Of a stretch of 11,311 nt of DNA, positions 1 to 9,412 are shown piece by piece (the stretch's first letter is position 1; each line of letters opens with the position of its first letter). The DNA is from Willaertia magna (taxonomy: Eukaryota; Heterolobosea; Eutetramitea; Acrasida; Naegleriidae): assembly GCA_902984215.1 (NCBI GenBank), contig CADWAF010004364.1, forward strand, positions 1 through 11,311, in the 5' to 3' direction. The notes beneath the pieces are model-generated. The model had not been told where the DNA came from. It did no database searches and worked only from the letters and a program-made list of their open reading frames with translations. The translations under genes were made by a program, and so were the position numbers.

Positions 1-292
1 TGAAATTAAACATTATTGTGCCAAAGTTCCTTATATAATTGTTGGAACAAAGAAAGACATTTTAAATAATAAAAAAGAAGTAGAAAATTTGAAAAAAGTG
101 GGAATTAATACTATTAAAAAAGAAGATGCATTACGATTTGCTAGTAAACTAGGATGCTTCACCTATTGTGAGTGTAGTTCTGTCACTCTGGAAGGAATAC
201 CTGACGTTTTTAAAATGGCAGTGGAAGCTGCTTTTGATGGGAAACAAAAAGCCATAAATCCACAAGAAAAAAAGAAATGTATTATACTTTAA
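1..292 (+). CDS. Rho-family small GTPase, 3' part only
   Basis: The frame is open from base 2 and ends at TAA 290-292, giving 96 C-terminal residues; the start lies outside the window. Visible GTPase features are the G4 guanine-specificity motif (VGTKKD, residues about 14-19), the G5 motif (ECSS, about 61-64) and a basic tail ending in the CAAX box CIIL. The KHYCAKVPYIIVGTKKD stretch resembles the Rho/Rac pattern (KHxCPxVPxxLVGTKxD), and the Rho insert region follows it. In this family a CAAX box ending in Leu normally directs geranylgeranylation and membrane attachment, so an actin or membrane-trafficking switch is inferred. The G1 to G3 motifs are not in the window, so the Rac, Cdc42 or Rho subtype cannot be decided. 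Confidence 0.88.
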   Translation, partial: EIKHYCAKVPYIIVGTKKDILNNKKEVENLKKVGINTIKKEDALRFASKLGCFTYCECSSVTLEGIPDVFKMAVEAAFDGKQKAINPQEKKKCIIL

Positions 293-384
293 ATCACCCT
301 GCTAACCTGTAAATTAAGTCAAACAAACACTAGCTTTGTAAAGTACTTCATTTGGACTCGTTGTAAAGCTAAATTTCAAAAAAA

Positions 385-390
385 AATAAA
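385..390 (+). terminator. Candidate poly(A) signal AATAAA of the Rho-like GTPase gene
   Basis: AATAAA lies 93 bases after the GTPase stop codon, in an A-rich stretch, in the 172-base gap before golgin-84. It is a good position for a 3' end. In sequence this AT-rich the hexamer also occurs by chance. Confidence 0.45.
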
Positions 391-444
391 GCGCCAAATT
401 TTAATCAAAAAAAAATCCCATCAAGCCTTCTTACTTATTGATTA

Positions 445-454
445 TTAATTAATT
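445..454 (+). promoter_or_regulatory. TTAATTAATT element just before the golgin-84 start
   Basis: This TTAA-phased palindromic run ends 10 bases before the ATG at 465. The same motif, slightly longer, occurs upstream of the FAD synthase and thioredoxin reductase start codons. It could be a core promoter element or poly-AT background. Confidence 0.25.
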
Positions 455-464
455 CTAATCGGAA

Positions 465-2938
465 ATGTTATTCGCCAATGCTTTAAAGTGGGCCGAAAAA
501 TCATTAGAATCAATTGATAAAACAACTTCTGAAAAATCTAGAAAATTATTAGGAGAAGAAGATGATCAAGATTTTCTAAGTAATCTTTCCGATGATGAAG
601 AAAAACCTTCTTTTGTAAATAAATATTTATCTAATAATAATAACCAACAACCTACAACAACTACAACAACAAACCTTTCTGCCAATAACAATACCTCTTC
701 TTCTATTAGTAGTAGTATTAGATCTTCTTTAAATTCTAATTTGTATAATCGTCAACAACAAAAAGAAATTATTATTAATCCAGAAGAACTTGAAGTAACA
801 AATAAAGAAAATGAAAAGGAAGATTATGAAAAGACGGAAGAAGAAAAGATTGATGAAGTATTTGAATTTATTAAAGGTAGATGGAATTTAGATATTAAAA
901 AAGAAGAAGAACAATATAATAATTTATTACAAAAACAACAAGAAACATCTCAAACAAATAAATTAGAAGATAATAATATTGGTGATAGTTCATCTAATGC
1001 GATTGAAGATAATACTACTGAACTTTCTAATAATGAAACAAATAATACAGAAATAAATAAAGAAAATAATAAAACAAATGAGAAAAAGAATAATAAAAAG
1101 AATAGAAAAAAGAAAAAGAATGAAAGTAAAGAAATTAATGAGAGTAATAATAATAATACTGCCACCACTACATCTACAGTTGTAGTTGAAGAATCTAAAC
1201 AAGATAACATAAAAGTAGAAGAAGAAGAAAAGGAATTAGATAATAAAATAGATAATAATACTATTGTAACATTAAATAATTCTTTAAAAAAAGGAGTTGT
1301 AAAATTATTTGAAGAAATTAAAAGTTTACAAAAAGTAAATGAAGTATTATCAGAAAAATATGGTAAAATTACTTTTGAATTAGAACATTCAAAGAAATAT
1401 AGTGAAGAATCTCAAACGGTAAGGTTTTATTATTTTTTTATTATTTAATATTTTATTTAATAATTACAGAGGTTAGAGGATCAAGTGTCACGTTTATTAG
1501 AAGAGAAAATTAAAACAGATAATGAAGTTGCAAAACTATTAGAAGATAGAGATAAACAATCACAAAAATTTCAAGAAAGAATTGAACAGTTAATAGAACA
1601 ATTAAAAACAAAAGATTCTATTATATCTGATATGCAAACTGAAAGAGATTCGTAAGTATTTTAAATGACACAATTAAATAATTTAACATAATTTAATTTA
1701 ACAACAATAGATTAATGAATAAACAAATTAAATATGAAAAGACAACAAGTGAAGAAATTAATAAATTAAAAAATCAAATTGAAACATTACAATTACAAAT
1801 AAAAGAAAGTAAAAGAGAAGAAAAGAATTTAAATAAAAAAATTGAAGAATTAGAAAAACAACATTTAGAAACAATAAATAAATATAAAGAAGAACAAATA
1901 GAATTAGAATCAACATTAAATGAAAAATTAGATGATATAACAAGATTAGAAAATACTATTAAATTAAAAGAACAAGAATGGTTAACAAAAAATCAAGAAT
2001 TTTTAGAATATAAAAATAGAGCTAATAAATTATTGACATTAAGAGATAAACAAATTGAAGAATTAAAAGGATCTAATCAATTACAAATGTCATCACCTAT
2101 AAGTGAAAAGAATAATGATGATGATATGGAATTAATGAGTGCATTAGATAGAGAAGATATGTTAATGGTTGCAGAGAATTTAAAAGGAGAAAATCAAGAA
2201 TTACAATCACAAATTGAATTAATGAAAAAACAATATGAAGTTGAAATTACAACATTAAAATTTAAATTAAAAACATTAGAAAAGAATTTAGAAAAAGAAA
2301 AACAACAAAATGCAAAATATCAAGAAACCATAACTACATTAAGATTAAATTCAGATGAATTAAAACATCAATACGAAAATGAAAAGAAACAATTAAAAGA
2401 TCAATTAAGAGAAAAGAAAGATGAAATTTATCAATTACAAAAACAATTAAATCAAATAAATTCTACAAATTCATCAAGTCAAAATGAATTAGAATTAAGA
2501 AATAGAGCAATGGCTGAAAGATTAATTGAAAAACAAGCTCAATTAGAAACTCTAAGCAGTGAAAGAGCTGCAATTCAATTAGAATTAGAGAAATCTCATC
2601 AAAAGATTAAAGAATTACAAATTATGGCTCAAATAGCACCAAGTGTTTCTCCAAACTATCGTAATAATAGATTACATCATTCTGATTTAGAAGATCCATT
2701 TAACAGTGGAGGTGATGAAGTACCTATGAAGACAGATAGATTCTTTAGAGATTTATCTCAAAGAGGATTTCTTGCTAGAAAATTAGCTGGGGCAATGGTT
2801 TTTATTGATAGAATATCGATACATTCTGGAGGAGTATTAAGAAGATTACCTGTGTTGAGGGTAGCCCTTGTAATTTACATTATCTTTTTACATTTATGGG
2901 TATTGTATATATTATCATCAACTGCTCATTCTATATAA
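465..2938 (+). CDS. Golgin-84-like Golgi coiled-coil tether (3 exons)
   Basis: The exons are 465-1418, 1470-1651 and 1711-2938, giving 787 aa. Intron 1 (1419-1469, GTAAGG...TTACAG) is phase 0. Intron 2 (1652-1710, GTAAGT...AATAG) splits a Ser codon. Removing them joins three open frames into one continuous coiled coil, which is strong evidence for both. The N-terminus (MLFANALKWAEKSLESID) resembles the short amphipathic start of golgin-84. Residues about 60-300 are low-complexity Asn/Thr/Glu/Lys. From about 300 to 690 there are long heptad-rich Glu/Lys/Gln/Leu coiled coils. A conserved C-terminal block ends in the membrane segment VALVIYIIFLHLWVLYIL (about 763-780) and a 7-residue lumenal tail. 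The RRLPVLRVALVIYIIFLHLW pattern matches the golgin-84/GOLGA5 tail better than CASP. The role, tethering vesicles within the Golgi stack, is known for the family. Human golgin-84 is about 730 aa. Confidence 0.85.
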
Positions 2939-2943
2939 ATTAT

Positions 2944-3747
2944 TTATTTATTCTTTTTTATTCTTCCAGCTCTTTCTAAAGAACCATCTAATAAATAATA
3001 AGCAGGTAGAAAAGAATTATTTGGTTGTCTTAAAGCTTCATTTCTTTCAGTATCTTTAGTACTTCCTAATGAAGTATAACCTAGATCATATAAAGAACAA
3101 TAAGGAATATTTAATAATAAAATAAAATCCCATACATCTTTATAATCCCATTCTAGTATTGGTGAAACTCTCATCATTTCAGGCCAACCAGTAGATGTTT
3201 TTTCAAAAACTTGAATATTTTGTCCATCTGGATCTATTTTTCTTGTTCCCATAAAGACAGCTTCTAATTTACTTTCAGATGATTCAATTAATTCTTCTAA
3301 ACCTTTTTTAAATCCTTTCGTTGTAATATCAATTATTTTTACTGGAATATCATATAATTCTTCTGAATCTTTAATAAAATTGTCCATTTCTGTAAATGAA
3401 TTTGGAATTTCAAAATGAAAGAATAAACAATTTTCTTTCAATAAATGATTAGGAGAACATTTAGATAATTTAATTAATGAAAGTAAAATTAAATTGACAA
3501 CAACAATTGAATCTTTTCCTCCATTATATCCTAATGCAATTGGTTTTTTATATATTGTAAATGCTTTATCTATTATTTCTATTGATTGTTTAACTTTTTC
3601 AAATAAATTTGGATTTTTCTCTTTTAAAATATTCATTACATATTCATATGGAGATGTTTCTTCAACTTGAAACCATATCCTTTTCTCTTCCGAATTATTC
3701 TTTGTTGTTGTTAATTCACAGTCACTATCATTACTTTGCGAAATCAT
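2944..3747 (-). CDS. FAD1: FAD synthase (FMN adenylyltransferase), PAPS-reductase-like
   Basis: This 267-aa protein should transfer AMP from ATP to FMN to make FAD. Using the first ATG (3747), the ATP-pyrophosphatase P-loop is GYNGGKDS (73-80). VFMGTRKID follows at about 164-172, and RVSPILEWDYKDVW (193-206) is the family core. LYDLGYTSLGS (219-229) and YYLLDGSLERAGR (250-262) form the C-terminal signature seen in yeast Fad1 and the C-terminal half of human FLAD1. The length fits stand-alone Fad1, and there is no molybdopterin-binding domain. The frame is open a further 21 codons upstream to a TTG at 3810, but no ATG lies there, so 3747 is preferred. No intron is visible. The stop codon sits inside an AATAAATAAA run, and only 5 bases separate it from the stop of the convergent golgin gene. 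Confidence 0.93.
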   Translation of the reverse strand: MISQSNDSDCELTTTKNNSEEKRIWFQVEETSPYEYVMNILKEKNPNLFEKVKQSIEIIDKAFTIYKKPIALGYNGGKDSIVVVNLILLSLIKLSKCSPNHLLKENCLFFHFEIPNSFTEMDNFIKDSEELYDIPVKIIDITTKGFKKGLEELIESSESKLEAVFMGTRKIDPDGQNIQVFEKTSTGWPEMMRVSPILEWDYKDVWDFILLLNIPYCSLYDLGYTSLGSTKDTERNEALRQPNNSFLPAYYLLDGSLERAGRIKKNK

Positions 3748-3808
3748 GTTATTTTTTATTTTGTTGAAATTATCAAACCTTTCATTACTTGCCACAAATG
3801 GAACCAAC

Positions 3809-3822
3809 AATTAATTAATTAA
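3809..3822 (-). promoter_or_regulatory. TTAATTAATTAA element upstream of FAD synthase
   Basis: Three and a half TTAA-phased units lie 62 bases before the ATG at 3747. The same motif is seen before golgin-84 and thioredoxin reductase. It is a candidate promoter motif; AT-rich background is the alternative. Confidence 0.25.
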
Positions 3823-3881
3823 CAAATGACTGAAATAATTATTTACTTGTGACCAATTAAGGGTTGAAATATTGAAGTAAT

Positions 3882-3887
3882 TTTATT
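3882..3887 (-). terminator. Candidate poly(A) signal of the thioredoxin reductase gene
   Basis: TTTATT on the plus strand reads AATAAA on the minus strand, about 200 bases after the thioredoxin reductase TAA. This would give a 3' UTR of about 215-225 nt, long enough to hold a SECIS element. Confidence 0.4.
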
Positions 3888-4016
3888 AATGTGTGATTAC
3901 ATTTTCAAGTTGGAGACCTCCTAGTTCCTTCTTACTGAAGTGAACTGTATGGTTTGAGTCAAACAACTATCATTAGTCGAATCACTAAAAATTACTTTGA
4001 GGCTAATGTGAATTAA

Positions 4017-4085
4017 CCACACTGTGAAGTATTCTAATCAATTAATAAATAAAATTAAAGATTAGAATACCTTTGCACAGTGTGG
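4017..4085 (-). repeat. Long hairpin starting 7 nt after the Sec TGA codon
   Basis: CCACACTGTG (4017-4026) is the exact reverse complement of CACAGTGTGG (4076-4085). Inside, GTATTCTAATC and GATTAGAATAC (minus-strand order) pair over 11 bases. The two helices are separated by CAAAG opposite TT, or by two small bulges if AAG pairs with CTT. The loop is AT-only and may pair a further 5 bp (TTAAT/ATTAA). The stem starts 7 nt after the UGA, around the TAA stop. This position resembles the selenocysteine redefinition elements known next to UGA in some animal selenoprotein mRNAs. It lacks the UGA/GA non-Watson-Crick core of a eukaryotic SECIS. Confidence 0.75.
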
Positions 4086-4086
4086 C

Positions 4087-5734
<1,648 letters not shown>

Positions 5735-5851
5735 TAATTGATCCTCTTTGTAAGCTTTTATGAATTTTTTCCTTTGCGCCAAAATTTGATTTTCCACTCA
5801 CCTTGCAAAAGAAAGAATTTGTCGATTTCTCAAATGAAGAGAAAGATACTG

Positions 5852-5866
5852 TTTAATTAATTAATT
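5852..5866 (-). promoter_or_regulatory. TTAATTAATTAA element upstream of thioredoxin reductase
   Basis: This run of TTAA-phased repeats lies 118 bases before the ATG at 5734 and just beyond the TGA stop of the upstream gene. It is the third case of the motif before a gene in this window. Function is inferred only. Confidence 0.25.
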
Positions 5867-5877
5867 GTAAATATTAA

Positions 5878-7657
5878 TCAGTTGGTTTTTGTGGTCATTT
5901 GTAATTTACAATGTTTCCATAAAGTGGAATAAATTAAGGGAACTAAAATGTTAACATTTTCTTTGCAACTAATTTCTAAATAAGGTATCTTAAAAGTATC
6001 ACAAAATTCATTAATTTCTTCCAAATTAACTTTTCTCTCTAATTCTGATTTCATTCCAATTAACATTCCATCAAACTTCTCCTTTACCTTTTCTTTCAAT
6101 TCTTTAAAACTATCGACATTTGAAATATCAAAACAACATAACATAAAAAATCTATAATTAGTAATTGGTTGGAAATAATATTTATACATATCCCAAATTG
6201 ACAAGCAAAATAAATTATCTTTTTTCATTTCTTCACTTAATAAACAAATTTCTTTTAATGTGAAATCTTTCCCATAATTTATTCCAGTATTACAAAAAGT
6301 GGGTGTTTCTTTTTGTAAATCATTAAAATCATATTTATTTTTAATATCTTTAAAATGGTGGAATAATTTAAATAACGTTGTTTTCCCAACACCTAATGAT
6401 CCTATTAATTGGATTGCTATAGTGTTCTTTTTTTTATCATTATTTTCAGTTTTATTATTTTTATCTGTTAATTTATTATTGTCAACTGCTGTTGTCGTTA
6501 TTTTATTAAAATTTAAAAAAGGAATCCATTCCAGTAATTTTTTAGTAAAATCAAATGAATTATTATCACCTTTAGCAGTTGTCAATAAGGATTGATTATT
6601 GTATTTTGTAATTGTTTGAATATAAAACTGTAATAAAGTTGAGGAATTTAAATGAAATGTTTTGCTTTCTTCTTTATAAATTAAACAATCAAATGGTTTA
6701 TTTTTATTAATTAATTGAATAGATAATTTTAAAATAAATTGTTGTAAATAATGTTTAGTGTTTTTATTTAATTTATTTTTCCCGATTTTATAAATGTCTT
6801 TATTAATTAATAGTAAAGAACAAATGATGTCCATTTCGTCCATAAAAGAAATAATTAAATCCCATAATTCAAGAGGAATAGGAACATGAACAAATAAACT
6901 TTTACAATTCTTCTTATTTTTTGTAAAATTTAATGAACTATAATAACAATAATTACAAATATATAAACCTGGATCAAAAGATATTTTACAAAAATTATTA
7001 TTCTTAATTTCATTCATACTTTCATCTAAATCTAATTGTAAATTATTTAATCTATCCATATCTTGTAATGGACATAATGGATCTTTAGTACTTTTATGAA
7101 TATATTTAGTTTTTTCATTAAATACTTTTTCTACAAATTGGAATAGAGGTGTATGTTGTTTTGTTTGTAACATTAAATCATTTACTTGTTCAATTATATT
7201 ATTAACATGTAAATTAGTTTTTAAAATATTTGTAATTGGTTGACTTTCATCAATTGGTTCATTTTGTGGTTGTTCTCCTCTTTGATCAGGAGCTCTAAAT
7301 GTTTTTTCATTCTTTGCTTGTTCTTTAATATTTATTTAATAAATTATTGAAATATATATTAATCTTACCTTCTAATTCATATAGTAAAGCATTTCCACTA
7401 ACACCAAAATGAATAAATAAATGTAAGGTGTTGTCATCATCCGAAATCATTTCATTCATTTCTTTAAAATAATCATTTACTCCAACAATAGATGTTTCTA
7501 CTACTTTTACACTTTTTAAACAATCCAATATTCCTTTATCATGATTGTTCATACATTTATCTTTACATTCCAATTGTAATTGTTCCATCATTAATTGTGT
7601 TGGATTTTCATCAACACCACAAAATGGAGAAAAGCCAGTTAAATAAAAGTTGATCAT
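5878..7657 (-). CDS. Pyroglutamyl peptidase I / F-box / Ras-like GTPase fusion (2 exons)
   Basis: Exons are 7657-7369 and 7322-5878, joined over a 46-bp intron (GTAAGA...AAAG) that splits a Glu codon; 577 aa, TGA stop. Residues 1-243 are pyroglutamyl peptidase I, which removes N-terminal pyroglutamate. MINFYLTGFSPFCG is the family start, HFGVSGNA and EEQAKNEKTFRAPDQRG span the junction, and SFDPGLYICNYCYY and LFVHVP carry the nucleophile and histidine. By comparison with the bacterial enzyme the triad is Glu96, Cys219, His242, all present. The usual C-terminal helix is replaced directly by an F-box (about 244-290, IPLELWDLIISFMDEMDII). A Ras-like domain starts near 397 with P-loop GSLGVGKT (404-411). 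Its G3 (WDMYK) and G4 (MKSE) are degenerate, while G5 (ISCKE) is kept. F-boxes bind Skp1 in SCF ubiquitin ligases, so a link to protein turnover is inferred. One continuous frame joins F-box and peptidase, with no splice site near the seam. Confidence 0.85.
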
Positions 7658-7662
7658 TTTTT

Positions 7663-7668
7663 TTTATT
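7663..7668 (-). terminator. Candidate poly(A) signal of eIF3h, abutting the next start codon
   Basis: The minus strand reads AATAAA here, 42 bases after the eIF3h stop codon and only 5 bases before the ATG (7657) of the peptidase fusion gene. It is the only AATAAA in the 52-base gap. If used, the eIF3h transcript would be cut inside the next coding region. Confidence 0.4.
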
Positions 7669-7709
7669 AAAACAATTACAATAAAAGTTATGCAGTATAA
7701 AATAATAAT

Positions 7710-8922
7710 TTATAAATCTCTCTTCATTAAAATTTCAGATAATTTACCTAAATGAATAGATTGATTAGCAAAATCCTTCATTTGATTACAAGTATTATTT
7801 AATTGATTAGCAACCATTAAATAAGATAATTGATTAGGTTGTTGAATAGATTTTAAAGCTAATTCTTGTTCTTCTTGAGATTTATCCTTCTTTTTAGCCA
7901 TATATTGTTTTTGTTGAGTTAATTTCTTTTGATATTGTTGATAACGATGTTGTTCATGAGATAAAGTATCAGAACATTCAATTAAAGAATTTAAACCTCT
8001 AGTTAAAAATAAATTACCATTTAAATCTAAAGAATCATAATTAGATAATAAATGTAATTTATCATCTTGTTCAAAATCTAATAAAAAGGCTTGAACTAAA
8101 GCATAATTATGAATTTGAATTGGTAATTCTTCAAATATATCATTATCATTAAATTCCAATGTAGCTAATATCTCTTGAGTAATATGAATATTATCAATTG
8201 ATTCAGGTAATTGTTGATTAATTAAAATTACTTCTTCTTCATTATCTGTTTGTTTCATTTTCCTTTTCATTGATGTTAATTCTATTTGTTGAGCATTTGC
8301 TAATCTTACTGCATCAATAAATTTATCTGTTAATCTATAAGCTTTAACAAATAATTCTCCTCTTCTTGTTCTTAATGGATCAAATACTAAATGAATACAT
8401 CTTTTATTACCTAATGTTTTTTGATATTGATATTGACTATCAATGGTTGTTAAATTCATAAAACTTTCAAAATATGTTGATTGATACCATCCTACTGTAT
8501 TATTATCTACATTTACTTCTGCTAAACATTGTAACATATCTATTTGATATCTATCATCTTCTACATTTCTTTCTTCATCTGTTAAGTCTATTTTATTTAT
8601 TATTTATCTATTTATTATTAAATAAATACTTACTGTCACTATAAGTAGATGGAAAAGGGAAAGAATTAGTAATTTCTAATACACCACCATTATCTAAACC
8701 TAATAATTGTCCAGTTACTTGGGTTGGAACTTTTTCGGTACAATGATTAATCATTTTTAATAATACCATTGCATCAATACTAACTTCTGAAACTGGTGGG
8801 GAATTTTCCATTTTTTTAACAAATTCATCATCAAATTCTATTTGTTGAGTTGTTGCAATATTTTCTTGAGCGATGGCTTGTTGTGCGGAAGCGATAGTAC
8901 TGGCTGCTGTTTGTTTACTCAT
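7710..8922 (-). CDS. EIF3H: Translation initiation factor eIF3 subunit h (2 exons)
   Basis: Exons are 8922-8634 and 8587-7710, giving 388 aa; the human protein has 352. The intron (GTAAGT...AATAG) is 46 bp. A second acceptor 9 bases on, at 8578, also keeps frame and would drop three residues. This is the non-catalytic MPN-domain subunit of eIF3, which helps recruit the 40S ribosome. VSIDAMVLLKMINHC (about 47-61), QLLGL and LEITNSFPFP form the first half of the MPN domain, and VGWYQSTYFESF the second. WYQST stands where active JAMM proteases have the His-x-His motif, so it is inactive, as in all eIF3h. The C-terminal LMVANQLNNTCNQMKDFANQSIHLGKL matches the family tail. A Gln-rich segment (QQYQKKLTQQKQY) lies before it. 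The start ATG is followed by an Ala/Gln-rich leader whose first 17 codons are duplicated at 10070-10120. Confidence 0.93.
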
Positions 8923-9412
8923 TTTTTTTATTTTTCAAATTTTTTAATTTTATTATTTAATAATTTAGAATAAAAATGGATAAGCTTTTATTTAAAATGC
9001 TAGCCTGGGTTTGAATATTGTTAAAATTGAACAAAATTTAATTTAAAACCTAACAAATTATTAGATGTTAATATTTCTTGTGTTCAACCAAGTAAAATCC
9101 ATGCAATTATTTGTTGGTAAAGTCGTAAATAGTGAACTATGTGTTTCCGATGATAGTTAGTTTAACACCTGGCTTATTGTTTTTATTTTGGGAATTTAGG
9201 GTTTATACTTGTTACGATTAATGCAGTTCATACCAAGTTAACAAATCACCCAGTCACTGCAAAATGTTATAATTTAACTTGTTTATTTACTTTTTTAAAA
9301 ACGCCACATTTCTCACTAAGGTTTATGCTCACGGCCAATTAGCTATTTAAATAATTTATAAATATTAGATCGAAAATCTCAGAAAGAAAAATTTCAAGAA
9401 AAACTATCTCTA
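8923..9412. promoter_or_regulatory. Divergent intergenic region between eIF3h and the secreted-protein gene
   Basis: These 490 bases separate two divergent start codons and hold no ORF I believe. The eIF3h side has T-rich/A-rich tracts just before its ATG. The secreted-protein side holds a CCAAT box and a TATA-like stretch. The whole region is copied at 10121-10654 with point differences and one indel of a few tens of bases. Confidence 0.6.
9335..9353 (+). promoter_or_regulatory. CCAAT box plus TATTTAAATA, secreted-protein gene copy 1
   Basis: CCAAT (9335-9339) is followed 5 bases later by TATTTAAATA (9344-9353). The latter lies 69 bases before the ATG at 9413. The same arrangement and distance are kept in copy 2. 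This is a plausible core promoter; in AT-rich DNA the TATA-like part alone would mean little. Confidence 0.4.

Larger units (their letters stand above)
3748..4086 (-). other. Intergenic: thioredoxin reductase 3' UTR and FAD synthase upstream region
   Basis: These 339 bases lie between two minus-strand genes and hold no ORF I believe. They contain a strong hairpin at 4017-4085, a poly(A) signal on the minus strand at 3882-3887, and a TTAATTAATTAA element at 3809-3822 before FAD synthase. If the reductase reads its TGA as selenocysteine, a SECIS element should be in roughly 3888-4086. I did not find a convincing canonical one by eye. Confidence 0.7.

Noticed and set aside
615..780. Asn/Thr/Ser repeats in golgin-84 as a separate microsatellite or mobile element
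   Set aside because: They are codon-phased low-complexity protein sequence inside an open exon, common in AT-rich amoeba genes.
950..1210. Antisense Leu/Ser/Phe-rich frames under golgin-84
   Set aside because: They are shadows of the Asn/Glu/Lys-rich coding strand and have no independent support.
4017..4085. The hairpin as the SECIS element itself
   Set aside because: It has no UGA/GA quartet on opposing strands and no unpaired AA in a suitable apical loop, and it is closer to the UGA than known eukaryotic SECIS elements. It is kept as a possible recoding stem.
5797..5797. GTG (5797) for thioredoxin reductase and TTG (3810) for FAD synthase as start codons
   Set aside because: Non-ATG starts are not expected in a eukaryotic nuclear gene, and good ATGs lie 21 codons downstream in both cases.
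6299..6595. Plus-strand hydrophobic frame opposite the Ras-like domain
   Set aside because: It is antisense to the conserved P-loop region, and the hydrophobicity comes from the AT-rich complement.
7171..7173. ATG at 7173 as the start of a separate F-box/GTPase gene
   Set aside because: The frame continues upstream without a stop to an AG acceptor at 7323. The 49 codons in between (EQAKNEKTFRAPDQRG...) match the middle of pyroglutamyl peptidase, so this is an internal Met.
7325..7368. C-terminal tail GKINIYFNNLLNKY on the peptidase N-terminal frame
   Set aside because: It is intron sequence: GTAAG at 7368 and AG at 7323 remove it and restore the conserved Glu and Asn of the family.
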